A stretch of 64,000 nucleotides of DNA from Entomortierella parvispora (taxonomy: Eukaryota; Mortierellomycota; Mortierellomycetes; Mortierellales; Mortierellaceae). Where the stretch lies: NCBI GenBank assembly GCA_963573315.1, contig OY752141.1:1-64000 (forward strand), in the 5' to 3' direction. Below the pieces are notes generated by a model that saw only the letters and a program-made list of their open reading frames with translations, was not told where the DNA came from and searched no databases. Made by a program: the position numbers and the translations under genes. Positions 9,892 through 19,163 of the stretch are shown in pieces (position 1 is the stretch's first letter; every line of letters starts with the position of its first letter).

Positions 9892-12196
9892 CTAGGTTTG
9901 GGGGGTCGTGGGGCCTGAGTTGGGGTCAGTTGCTGACTCACGGCTGCGTTCCTCCTGTACGCGTCGCCGATACTCGTTCTGGTTGACAATTTTGTTGACC
10001 GCAAGATCAATGGACGTTGTCACCTGGGTGGCGTCGAAGGGTTGGTCCTCGAGGATGTGGAGAAAATGAAATATCCAGATCTGATGAAGGACGGTTGTTA
10101 GAAGTGCAATTGCACTGATGTTGCTCGTGGGGAGGATCTGCTCATGTTCACCATACAGAAGAAGTTCGATGAACTCCCATGAGAAATCCATGTCTCCGAC
10201 GTGAGTCGCTAGCGAGGAGCGCCAAACTTGGAGTTTCCGCGGGCATGTGAAAATCATGTGGCGGTCAGTCTCCTGCGCTGCTCCGCAGATTGCGCAGGAT
10301 TCTTCGAAGGTCTCCTCCATGATGGAGTGTAGTCGTTTTCGAGAGGGGAGTTTGCTGATTAGAAGGCGCCACCATACCGTGCGAGTGGTGTGTGGGATGT
10401 CGGCCTTCCAGAAAAAGTCCCAAAACTGAGTTGTAAGGTTTTGTCCGGGTGTGTTGTCCAGGGGTGCTGCTTCCTCCTCTTCCTTGCTTTTTGTGAGCAG
10501 TCGTCGAAGGGCCCCAGTGGACATGTTGCCCAGGTTCATGTCTGATCCCGGTTGCGAGCCATAGGATTTGATCCGCTGGCTCAGAGACTCCGTGGTGTCG
10601 ATCCAGGTGTTTTGGTCCAGGAGTTTCTCCAGGCTGTTGGACGCAGGGAAGAATCCTTGTCGGACGTTTCGTTCGAATCCAGGGTACGTGCGCGCCCCAG
10701 GGGGTCGTTCCCCTGAAGGAATGAATTCCAAATGTCCCTGCAAGTCATCGGAATCACTCATGACCAGGCGGAATGCTTGGTCCATCCTCCAAATGGGCAG
10801 CTGTGGTGGTCTCACTGCCGGTCCGATCCAATCTGTCGTGAGAAGGCCCAAAACGGAATCAATAGGCGCGTCCTCACGGTTGACGGGGGTCGGCGGAGGG
10901 GCTGCCACTAGACTAAGAGTCCTTAGCCATTTTTTGAATGTCGTGGCGCCTCGGAAGAAATTGAAATTATCCAGATGATACTTTGGGTTCGCCAGAGCCG
11001 CAAATGGATATGCCGACTTTGAGTATGTTTGAAGCAAAGCCTTCAAAATCGGCTGCGCGAAGGATGTCACCTTCGTTGACACAAGTCGTTGGATTGCTTT
11101 GAGCTGCATGGCCAGTGCTTGTTTTCCGACGTTGATCAATCCAATCCCTCCTTTTGTTTTGGCCTGACTGAGGAAGTCGAAGGATGGTGCTGGGAAGTTG
11201 GGGCAGACAAACTTGCGGACGACTCCTTGGACCTTGCTTATCCACGCCTTGGTCGGTGTATCTACACTCAGGACATGCCAGAGTTTAGAGAGGAGGATGG
11301 AAGTTGCAATAATACCTCGTCCTTTGATCGAGAGCCCCCTGGTGGTGTGTAAACCCGACACTTGCTTGATCTTTTTTAAGAGACCGTCGTAAAAGTTGTC
11401 GCGCTGGGAGGCGTTGAGGGCAATAGGAAATCCTAGGTAGACGATGGCCGCTTCGGATGACACGGAGTGGATCTGGACTTTATCTTCCTTTAACAGGCTA
11501 AGAAGTTCGGCCTCCATCCCTGGGCCAAGCGGAAAGGCCACTGTCTTTTTCAAGTTGAGACGGGCGTTGGAAGCACATCCATAGACCGTCATGATTCTCT
11601 TGAGTTCTGTCCATTCATTCGCCGTGCGTATGAAGTCTCCAAGATCATCCGCGTAAGCCATGACTTTCAGAGGCGGGACCTCTGGGTTGGTGCCTACAGG
11701 GATTCCACTGATGATCGGGGAACGGGCGATGGTTTGGATGAGGGGCTCAATGGCGAGGTTGAATAGCAAGGGGGAGAGCGGGTCCCCTTGACGGAGGCCA
11801 CGTTGCTGGACAAACGGGGCGGTGAGGTATCCGTTGATGTTGAGTTGGATCTTTGTGCTGAAAAAGAGGGAAAAAATAGAGTCGGTGAAGGCTTTCGGGA
11901 AGTCCATGGTGTCCATAACTGCGCGAAGATACGTCGGGTGTACCCGGTCGTAAGCCTTCTCCTGATCCAGGAGTACTCCAGCCCCCGAGATTTTTTCGCG
12001 ACTACAGTGGTCTCTAATTGTTGCCATGACGATTCCATTGTCCGTGATCAAACGTCCCTTGACGAATCCAGTCTGTGAGGGGCCGACTAGCTTCGACATG
12101 TGGGGTTGCAGTCGACGGGTGAGGATTTTGGTGAATATTTTGGCGTCCGAGTTGATCAATGACAATGGTCGCCAGTTGGCCAGGTCTCCAGCTTCG
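9892..12196 (-). pseudogene. LINE ORF2, C-terminal part (reverse transcriptase and zinc-binding region)
   Basis: This is the downstream part of the LINE polyprotein, separated from its start by the LTR element. It contains reverse-transcriptase motifs: GDLANWRPLSLI, QTGFVKGR, LDQEKAYDRV, QRGLRQGDPLSPLLF and the catalytic AYADD. Toward the C-terminus, SCAICGAAQETDRHMIFTC is the zinc-binding motif common behind RT domains. Reading joins in frame with 17573-19163 across the 5-bp duplication CTTCG, and the whole ORF2 would be about 1296 codons. As it stands the gene is disrupted. Confidence 0.92.
12192..12196. other. Target-site duplication CTTCG, left copy
   Basis: Five bases directly outside the left LTR. 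The identical CTTCG lies at 17573-17577 directly outside the right LTR, proving insertion of the LTR element into the LINE. Confidence 0.95.
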
Positions 12197-12433
12197 TGTA
12201 ATAGGCACAGAGGGGAATGCAAGGGAGAGACCGGGAGAGGGGACAGGGATAAGGACCAGGGACAGGGACAGGGGAAGAGGTAGAGTTGGGAGAACGAATG
12301 ATGTTTATTATGTAGGGGGGATGGGGGTATATATATACGTCTGTGTGGCTGTGTGGCTGTGGTGGCTATGATGGTATTGTTTGGAGTGTAGTTTTGGAGT
12401 GTAGTTTTGGAGCGTAGCTAATCTTCTGTTGCA
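12197..12433 (-). repeat. 3' LTR
   Basis: 237 bp. On the plus strand it runs from TGTAATAGGC to TCTGTTGCA. It is identical to 17336-17572 by eye. Confidence 0.95.
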
Positions 12434-12445
12434 CCTTCCCCTCTT
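12434..12445 (-). other. Polypurine tract for plus-strand priming
   Basis: Minus-strand AAGAGGGGAAGG directly abuts the 3' LTR, the standard position for the plus-strand primer of LTR retrotransposons. Confidence 0.85.
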
Positions 12446-12458
12446 AAAAAAAATTCGG

Positions 12459-15400
12459 TTATAGGCGGTTGTCGCGTTTGTACTTCCTAAGAATCTTCTT
12501 GCAGTGGGTTAGACCGGTTTCCGGTTCCCAAGTCCATTGTTCCCGTGCGTAACCTTTCCACTGGATCAGGTATTCTATCTCTTTTTGTCCATGTTGTCTG
12601 TGCTCGGCGATTGCTTCGACTTCGAATTCTTCTTCGTCCTCAACAATCTCTGGAGGCGGCTGTGCCGGAGCTCGTGCGCCGAGGGGTAGCGGCGACGCGT
12701 AGTAGCGTTGAAGTCGGTCGACATGGAAGACAGGGTGGATCTTCATTGACGGTGGTAAGTCCAGGCGGAAGGATACGGGTGAGAGTTGTTCCACAATTCT
12801 GTAGGGACCGGCGGAGAGGGCAGTAAGTTTGCGAGAGGGGCGACTGCGATCCGCTGCGAGCGTTATGTTCTCGAGGTTGAGGAGGACTTGGTCACCAACA
12901 GCGAAGTCGTGATCTCGGCGGTACCGGTCTGCGTTCTTGGTTTGAAGTTCTTGTGCCAATGTCAGCGCTTCTTTGGCAATTGTGAGGGCCTCGCTTTGAG
13001 TCTGGACAAATTCGTCAACGGAGGGGTTAGGGCCTGGAGCGGGTGTCAACAGCGCCATAGGTACGGTCGGATGTAACCCATAGTTCAAAAAGAAGGGGGT
13101 GGTCCCGGTGGAGGCGTGTGTGGCGTTGTTGGTGGCGAACTCGGCGGCAGAGAGCAATAGATCCCAATTAGTCTGGCGTTGATCGACAAAGCTCCGAAGC
13201 ATCGTAATGAGCGTGCGGTTGGCGCGTTCTGTCTGACCGTCTGTCTGGGGATGGTAAGCAGTTGACATGGCGAGGTGAACGTCCATAAGGCGGCTCAGTT
13301 CCTTCCAGAAGCGGCTCGTGAATTTGGCGTCACGATCGGAGACAAAGGTTGTGGGCATACCGTGAAGTCGGAAGACATGATCGAAGAAGATGCGAGCGGT
13401 CTGTGCAGCAGAATCTGTTGTGTGGCAAGCAGCAAAGTGAACCTGCTTAGTGAGCTTGTCAACAAAGACAGCAATGCAGTCGTGGCCACGAGGGGTCTTG
13501 GGAAGAGGTCCGAGGAAATCCATCGTTACTGTGTGCCAGGCCCTGTCCGGGATGGGCAGTGGTTGGAGGAGACCCAAGGGGGAGCGGTTGCTTGGTTTCG
13601 ACCGTTGACATGATTCGCAGCTTTGGATGTATTGTCGTGTGTCTTTGGCCATTGACGGCCAGTAGAACCGAGAACATAGATGCCCGTAGGTTTTGTCGAA
13701 GCCGAAGTGACCAGCTATGGCGGAGTCGTGGGCATCATGAAGGAGAGATAGGCGAATGTCAGAGCTGGCAGGGATACAGACAAGGAGGGTGCCTTTTCGG
13801 CGGACGCAAAGGATGTCATCAACAAGGGAGTAGTTTGAAGGAGGACTTCCCTGGAGGCAGCTTTCATAGATCGGGTTAAGGCGGGGGTCCGCTTTGTACC
13901 CATCAATCAGGCGCTGCCTAAGCCCGGGGTCGAGTTGAACAGAGAGTTGGTTGAGTTCGCGGTGATCAGGCCGTCGTGAGAGGGCGTCGGGGACGACGTT
14001 ATCCGATCCCTTTTTGTACTTGAAGGTGAAGTTGTATTCTTGCAATAGTTCCATCCATCGTGCCTGCCTACGAGTCAACTTGGGCTGGGTCGGAAAGTGT
14101 TGCAAAGTGGCATGGTCGGTGTAGACAATGAAGTGTGATCCATCCAGGTAATAGCGCCATGTCTTCAGAGCGTGGACGACGGCCAGGAGTTCCTGTTCGT
14201 GTGTGGGATAATTCCGTTCCGCTGGGTTTAATTTGCGTGAGGTGAAGGCAACAGGACGCGACTCGCCGTTGGCGTCAGTCTGGAAGAGGACTGCTCCAAG
14301 AGCAAAGCCGGAGGCGTCAGTCTCAACGGTAGTGAGAAGGTCAGGGTCGAAGATGCGCAGGACGGGGGCCTGACTGATCGCCTTTTTGAGGGCTTGGAAT
14401 GCCGCCTCCTGTTCAGTGGTCCAAGAGAAAGGGACACCTTCACCTAAGAGCGCGGTGAGGGGTAATGCAATGGTGGCGAAGTTAGCGATGTACTGGTGGT
14501 AGAATTGGGCAAGGCCGATGAATTGCTGAACATCCTTTTGTTTCTGAGGGCGCGGCCATTCTCGGATAGCGCGCACAAGTCCCCCACTCGTGTGGATTCC
14601 GTCTTTGGAGATGACATGTCCCAAGAATTCAGTTTGTTCCTGCATGAAGGAGCACTTCGACAGTTTCGCGTAGAGGCCATGCTTGCGGAGGAGGGTTAAG
14701 ACTGAGCGCACATGCTTTAGGTGTTCCTCCTTAGTGCGAGAGTAGATTAGCAAATCGTCGAGATAGACAACAACCCATCTGTCCAAGACCGGGTCCAGTA
14801 CACGCAACATCATATTGGAGAATGACGCTGGGGCGTTTGTCAAGCCAAAGGGGACGACGTTGAATTCAAAGTGACCGTATCGGCAGCGGAATGCTGTTTT
14901 GTGAGTGTCTTCCGGGGCGATCCGTTGCTGGTGGTAGCCTGAGAGGAGATCCAGCTTGGTGAAGTACTGCGCGCCGCGGAAGCGATCTATAAGTTCATCA
15001 ATGCGGGGGAGAGGGTGTCTGTTTTTGCGGGTAATACGGTTCAAGCCTCTGTAGTCCACACATAGCCTTAGGCTGCCATCTTTTTTTCTCACGAATAGTA
15101 CTGGTGCACCATAGGGGGAGGTTGAGGGTTTGATGAATCCTTTGCTCAAGAGGTCGTCCAGTTGCTTCCGTAGTTCATCCAGTTCGGCGATAGATAGACG
15201 GATGACGGGGCGGAAGGGTGGGTCAGCAGTGGGGTCGGTTTCGATACGCATGGCGTCTCCGCGATCCGGAGGTAGTCCTGAGGGGAGGGTGGAGGGGAAT
15301 ACGTCGGGAAATTCTTCGTGGACAATGGAGTGTATTTCGGGAGGTAAGGGAGGGGCAGCAGGGGAAGGGGCGTTGATGTCGTTGTCGTTGACATCCGAGG

Positions 15401-16283
15401 TCAGAGGGGTTGTTTTAACAAGAGCAAGGAAGAGGGTGCTTCCTGCTTGGGCAGCAAGGGAGTGGAAGTGGAGATGTGAGAGGAGTTTACCCTGGGAGCG
15501 AAAGGTGACGGAGTTGGCCTTGGCACCACGACAGCGCCAGAGAACGGAAGTACCATTGTGGGTGAAGTGAAGGTCATTGTTACGCCAGTTGATGAGAGGG
15601 TTGATGGACGTGAGCCAAGGTTTGCCGAGGATGAGGTCGTAGTTGGAGAGGGGATAGATGAGGGCTTCGAGGTGGTCGGAGTAGGAGTCGCGGTCGATGG
15701 AGAAGGAGGTAGTGGTGGAAGAGAGAGAGGAGGAGCCGTCGGGTAGGACGATGGGGATGGCGGGGCCTTTTGTGCGAGTGAGGGTATGTCGTTTACAAAA
15801 TGATGACGCAATCACATTTCCTTCTGCCCCGCAATCGATGAGGATGCGAGCCGGGTTACCAGCAACATTACCGAGGAACGACAAGAGTGTGCGCGAGGCC
15901 TCCTTGAGGGTGAACTCGTGCAGGCGCACGGACTTTTGGCGGAGGCGTCTGGCCCGTCGCTTGGACCGGATGCGATCTAAAGCAGCAAGAGAGGGGGATG
16001 GGTCCAGGTCCACGCCCTCAGATGAGTTTAGATCAGTCGGGGGGACCGTTGATCGTGGTGCCTCATCGTCAGGGGGTACCGAGGTGGGGTGAGTGGGTTG
16101 GTCATGGCAGTGTGGTTGTTGTTCGATGTGTTCATTGTGGGGGGAGGGAGTGTATTCTGAAGCGGGGTCTTTATTCTTTTTTGGGAGACTTAGCTTGGGG
16201 GAAGGGACACTCCCTTTGTCCAGAGGAGAAAGGGAGGGGGCTTCGACGATCAGGTCCTGGACGTTTACTGATCGCCGGGGGCT
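12459..16283 (-). CDS. pol: Pol polyprotein of the chromovirus
   Basis: The frame is open from the -1 frameshift site at 16283 to the stop at 12459. The GTG at 16013 is not a needed start. Order from the N-terminus: retropepsin-like protease (ILIDCGAEGNVI, with Cys where Ser or Thr is usual after the catalytic Asp), reverse transcriptase (VVYLDDLLIYSR), RNase H (VETDASGFALGAVLF), integrase with HHCC zinc finger (ESCQRSKPSNR) and DDE core (MDFLGPLP, VSDRDAKFTS, QTDGQTERANRTL), and a C-terminal chromodomain (YLIQWKGYAREQWTWEPE). Chromodomains steer integration to marked chromatin. All main catalytic motifs are present. Confidence 0.95.
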   Translation of the reverse strand, partial: SPRRSVNVQDLIVEAPSLSPLDKGSVPSPKLSLPKKNKDPASEYTPSPHNEHIEQQPHCHDQPTHPTSVPPDDEAPRSTVPPTDLNSSEGVDLDPSPSLAALDRIRSKRRARRLRQKSVRLHEFTLKEASRTLLSFLGNVAGNPARILIDCGAEGNVIASSFCKRHTLTRTKGPAIPIVLPDGSSSLSSTTTSFSIDRDSYSDHLEALIYPLSNYDLILGKPWLTSINPLINWRNNDLHFTHNGTSVLWRCRGAKANSVTFRSQGKLLSHLHFHSLAAQAGSTLFLALVKTTPLTSDVNDNDINAPSPAAPPLPPEIHSIVHEEFPDVFPSTLPSGLPPDRGDAMRIETDPTADPPFRPVIRLSIAELDELRKQLDDLLSKGFIKPSTSPYGAPVLFVRKKDGSLRLCVDYRGLNRITRKNRHPLPRIDELIDRFRGAQYFTKLDLLSGYHQQRIAPEDTHKTAFRCRYGHFEFNVVPFGLTNAPASFSNMMLRVLDPVLDRWVVVYLDDLLIYSRTKEEHLKHVRSVLTLLRKHGLYAKLSKCSFMQEQTEFLGHVISKDGIHTSGGLVRAIREWPRPQKQKDVQQFIGLAQFYHQYIANFATIALPLTALLGEGVPFSWTTEQEAAFQALKKAISQAPVLRIFDPDLLTTVETDASGFALGAVLFQTDANGESRPVAFTSRKLNPAERNYPTHEQELLAVVHALKTWRYYLDGSHFIVYTDHATLQHFPTQPKLTRRQARWMELLQEYNFTFKYKKGSDNVVPDALSRRPDHRELNQLSVQLDPGLRQRLIDGYKADPRLNPIYESCLQGSPPSNYSLVDDILCVRRKGTLLVCIPASSDIRLSLLHDAHDSAIAGHFGFDKTYGHLCSRFYWPSMAKDTRQYIQSCESCQRSKPSNRSPLGLLQPLPIPDRAWHTVTMDFLGPLPKTPRGHDCIAVFVDKLTKQVHFAACHTTDSAAQTARIFFDHVFRLHGMPTTFVSDRDAKFTSRFWKELSRLMDVHLAMSTAYHPQTDGQTERANRTLITMLRSFVDQRQTNWDLLLSAAEFATNNATHASTGTTPFFLNYGLHPTVPMALLTPAPGPNPSVDEFVQTQSEALTIAKEALTLAQELQTKNADRYRRDHDFAVGDQVLLNLENITLAADRSRPSRKLTALSAGPYRIVEQLSPVSFRLDLPPSMKIHPVFHVDRLQRYYASPLPLGARAPAQPPPEIVEDEEEFEVEAIAEHRQHGQKEIEYLIQWKGYAREQWTWEPETGLTHCKKILRKYKRDNRL

Positions 16284-17260
16284 TTTCCCGACTCGGGGGG
16301 GTCGCCCACGTTTACTTGATTGATCCGTCGTCGTCCTTGGTGGTTGTTGTTACCGTATTTAGGGCAGTCCCGCCCAAAGTGACCAGGTTGACGGCAGCGC
16401 AAACATCCTCCGGTGTTCATGAGGTGGTCACGCTCGTCGGGGGTCAGGGGCGCCGGGTAAGCATGGTTGTTGGTGTTGCCGTTGTTGTATCGGAAAGAGT
16501 GGTTGGCATTGCGGTTGTTACGGTGGAGGTTGTTGACTTTGTTGGTGAGGTTATTGATGGCCACGTGGATAGTGTCCAGATCCATAGGAGAGGGTTCGTT
16601 TTTGGGAGTGTTTACTGTCGGTCCCTCAGGAAAGAGGATGGCATGGATCAGGGTAGCTTGGGAGATAGCAGTATCCAGGGAGTCTGGCTGGCGCAACTTG
16701 ACCTCCTTGCTGGTGTCAGGCACAAGGCCTTTCATGAACCAATGGAGAGCTGTGCCGTCGTCAAGGGTGGGTACACGGCGTCGTAGTTTGCGAAACTCGT
16801 GTGTGTAGGCGGCGACCGTTCGCTTTCCTTGGCGCAGGGACTCCAGGGCTTCACGAGCAGCAGCAACGGCATTGGGAGGGGTGTGGAACGCGAGGAAGGC
16901 CTTCTTGAAGTCGTCCCAAGGACTGGCAAGGGTAAGACCACTAGATCGCCACCAGGACTTGGCCTCATCAGTGAGATTGAGAGCAGTATATTGGACCCAT
17001 TCAGCGTCGGCAAGTCTGACAACGGTGTAGTATTCCTCCTGGTTGTCAATAAAGTTTTGGCAAGCATCGGCATCAATCGCACCAGAATACGGTGAGGGGT
17101 TTTGGGGCTTAAGGATTTTGTTCAGTGTGCGGGCAAGATCGCGCTGGTCGGCTTGGATTTCTCGTTCAGTGATGGCAGGGATTGCGGCAAGGGCGTGCTC
17201 GAATGCTCCGCGTTGTTCAGGAGCAAGAGTAGCGACAAGGGCACGTAACGCAGCAGACAT
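16265..17260 (-). CDS. gag: Gag of the chromovirus
   Basis: 331 residues starting at ATG 17260 just inside the 5' LTR. The retrotransposon Gag core includes AEWVQYTALNLTDEAKSWW and TVAAYTHEFRKLRRRVP. A single CCHC zinc knuckle, CLRCRQPGHFGRDC, sits near residue 290 for RNA binding. It ends with TAA at 16265-16267, 16 bases past a slippery heptamer that shifts some ribosomes into pol. Gag forms the particle that packages the element RNA. Confidence 0.93.
   Translation of the reverse strand: MSAALRALVATLAPEQRGAFEHALAAIPAITEREIQADQRDLARTLNKILKPQNPSPYSGAIDADACQNFIDNQEEYYTVVRLADAEWVQYTALNLTDEAKSWWRSSGLTLASPWDDFKKAFLAFHTPPNAVAAAREALESLRQGKRTVAAYTHEFRKLRRRVPTLDDGTALHWFMKGLVPDTSKEVKLRQPDSLDTAISQATLIHAILFPEGPTVNTPKNEPSPMDLDTIHVAINNLTNKVNNLHRNNRNANHSFRYNNGNTNNHAYPAPLTPDERDHLMNTGGCLRCRQPGHFGRDCPKYGNNNHQGRRRINQVNVGDPPESGKAPGDQ
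16283..16289 (-). promoter_or_regulatory. Programmed -1 frameshift slippery site (G GGA AAA)
   Basis: In the gag frame the codons read TCG GGA AAA GCC, giving the X XXY YYZ heptamer G GGA AAA. After a -1 slip, translation continues AGC CCC CGG and stays open into pol through the gag stop. The frame arithmetic (gag phase to pol phase) also fits -1 only. Any downstream stimulatory structure was not computed. Confidence 0.75.
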
Positions 17261-17317
17261 AGTGGTTAGGGAAAAGGGAGGGAATTCGTAGGGTGGGAAC
17301 GGTGAGGCAGTGAATCG

Positions 17318-17335
17318 AAGGGACCTTTGCTACCA
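17318..17335 (-). other. Primer-binding site
   Basis: Minus-strand TGGTAGCAAAGGTCCCTT directly follows the 5' LTR. The TGG start pairs with the CCA end of a tRNA. TGGTAGC resembles sites used with initiator tRNA-Met, but the donor tRNA cannot be identified from this window. Confidence 0.8.
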
Positions 17336-17572
17336 TGTAATAGGCACAGAGGGGAATGCAAGGGAGAGACCGGGAGAGGGGACAGGGATAAGGACCAGGG
17401 ACAGGGACAGGGGAAGAGGTAGAGTTGGGAGAACGAATGATGTTTATTATGTAGGGGGGATGGGGGTATATATATACGTCTGTGTGGCTGTGTGGCTGTG
17501 GTGGCTATGATGGTATTGTTTGGAGTGTAGTTTTGGAGTGTAGTTTTGGAGCGTAGCTAATCTTCTGTTGCA
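17336..17572 (-). repeat. 5' LTR
   Basis: 237 bp, TG...CA ended, identical to 12197-12433 by eye. It is followed by the target duplication CTTCG at 17573-17577. Confidence 0.95.
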
Positions 17573-19163
17573 CTTCGCCCTTCTTGTATAGGAGGATCAT
17601 GATCGTCTGTTTCCATGATGCAGGTTGGATGTTGTGACGAACAGCACGGTCCATGACCGTAGTGAGAAGGGCTGCAACTCCTTCGTGAGTGATGATCCCT
17701 CTATAGAGTTCAAAGGGGAAGCCATCCTTTCCAGGTGCTTTGTTGTACGCGCAGTCTTTGAGAGCCAGTAGTACCTCCTCCGTCGACACTGGGGCTGTCA
17801 GTTTCTGCTGGGCTTCCTCTGTCAGTCGAGCGTCCGGGGGGAGGTTGGACACCATTTCCTGAATAGCCTCCAGGTTGACGTCCTCCTTGCTGTACAGTTT
17901 AGTGTAGAAGGAGTGACCGATCCTGCACATCCCCTCAGAATCCGTCACTGGAACTGTTGTGTTTGGTGGAAGTAGGTATGTGATCGTTCTCTTTGTCGCT
18001 CTGGCTTTCAGCGTGCTGAAGAAAAAGCGAGTAGACTGTTCCCCGAAGTCCTGGAACTTGATCTTGGCTCTGATCAAAAGGGATGACATGTGTTTTTCCT
18101 GCTCGGCTGTTAACCGCCTTTCCACCTCTGAGACTTCAGATCGCAGGTCCTGGATCTGTTGTCGTTTATCAGTGGGGCTGCCTTGGTACCAGGAGATACG
18201 TTGTAGTAGGTGTTGTCTCTGGCGTTGTAGGTTGTTGAGTTCATCTTTTCGCTCCTTAGACCTGCGCATGCTCTCCTGTTGGATGTCGTCTTGAAGTCTG
18301 TACTTAAGACTGTCCAAAGCCACCTCTGGGGCGAGCCCCGAAAGGTCTGGGAGAATGTTGTCTATCGACTGGGTGAGAAAACGGGTGAACGTTTTATCCT
18401 CCAGCATTGAAGAGTTCATCCTCCACACTCCGGGCCCTGTGGTGAGGGCCTCCAGTTGGATGTCACACGACAGGAGGGAATGGTCGGTCCAGGCTCTATT
18501 GATGTACCTGACTTGTGGGAGACCAGCATTCTCAGCCATGGAGGGGGAGGCGAAAATGTAGTCGATGGTTGTTTGAGTTTGAGAGTTTGTGAATGTCGGA
18601 ATGGGGAGGGAGCTGCCACGGGTGATGATGTCGAGAGAGTTATCCTTCAGCCATCCACGCCATTCTGGTAGGACCGTTCCGCGGAGGTGATGATGGTAGT
18701 TGAAATCCCCTAGGATGAAAAAATCGGGGGGAGGGTGTTGGAAGAAGGGGAGGTCGAGGGTTCGTTGGAAGAAAGAATTTCGAAGAGCTCTGCCGTCAGC
18801 AGGGGCATAGATGACGCAGACGGAGAACAGGGGCACCTCCGGGTCGGTTGAGCGGGCCACTTGCGCCACAACGGTACGTTGGTCCAGAGACACGTACGAG
18901 TTGAGGAGCACGAAGCGGCTGTTCATGCACAGGAGGGCGACATGTTTGGTCCACACGGAGCTGTGGGTGTAGAGGGTGGTGTCAAGGAAGTCGGATTGGT
19001 TGGGGTCGAAGTTGGTCTCTTGGAGCGCCAGGATGTCCAGGCGTTGGTCCCGCAAGAACCGGATGAATTGTGAAGAGTTGGTGCGGCGTTCTGCTGATGA
19101 AGAGGCGTACAGTGTGCGCGCGTTCACTGTGCCCAGGCGGATGGGTTGTTTCTTCACAATCAT
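17573..19163 (-). pseudogene. LINE ORF2, N-terminal part (APE endonuclease and start of RT)
   Basis: Starts at ATG 19163. The endonuclease/exonuclease/phosphatase fold shows LGTVNART, LDILALQETNFD (Glu), VCVIYAPADGR, FFILGDFNY, TTIDYIFAS and AWTDHSLLSCD (Asp-His), so the metal-binding and catalytic residues are in place. It runs into the RT region (NKAPGKDGFPFELYRG, SWKQTIMILLYKKG) and is cut at the LTR insertion. Apart from the insertion I see no damage. The endonuclease nicks target DNA to prime reverse transcription. Confidence 0.92.

Larger units (their letters stand above)
12197..17572 (-). mobile_element. Complete Ty3-type chromovirus LTR retrotransposon
   Basis: 5376 bp with LTRs 12197-12433 (3' LTR) and 17336-17572 (5' LTR), both 237 bp and identical as far as I can read. 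Next to the 5' LTR is a primer-binding site starting TGGTAGCAAAGG. Next to the 3' LTR is a polypurine tract AAGAGGGGAAGG. Gag and Pol are intact and linked by a -1 frameshift site. Domain order PR-RT-RNaseH-INT-chromodomain places it among Ty3/Gypsy chromoviruses. Identical LTRs imply a very young, possibly mobile copy. It interrupts LINE ORF2. Confidence 0.96.

Noticed and set aside
16013..16013. GTG as the start of pol
   Set aside because: The pol frame is open far upstream through the gag stop to a -1 slippery heptamer, so no separate start is needed.
12026..16808. Many plus-strand open frames across the retrotransposons
   Set aside because: They are antisense shadows of the gag-pol and LINE frames with no motifs of their own.
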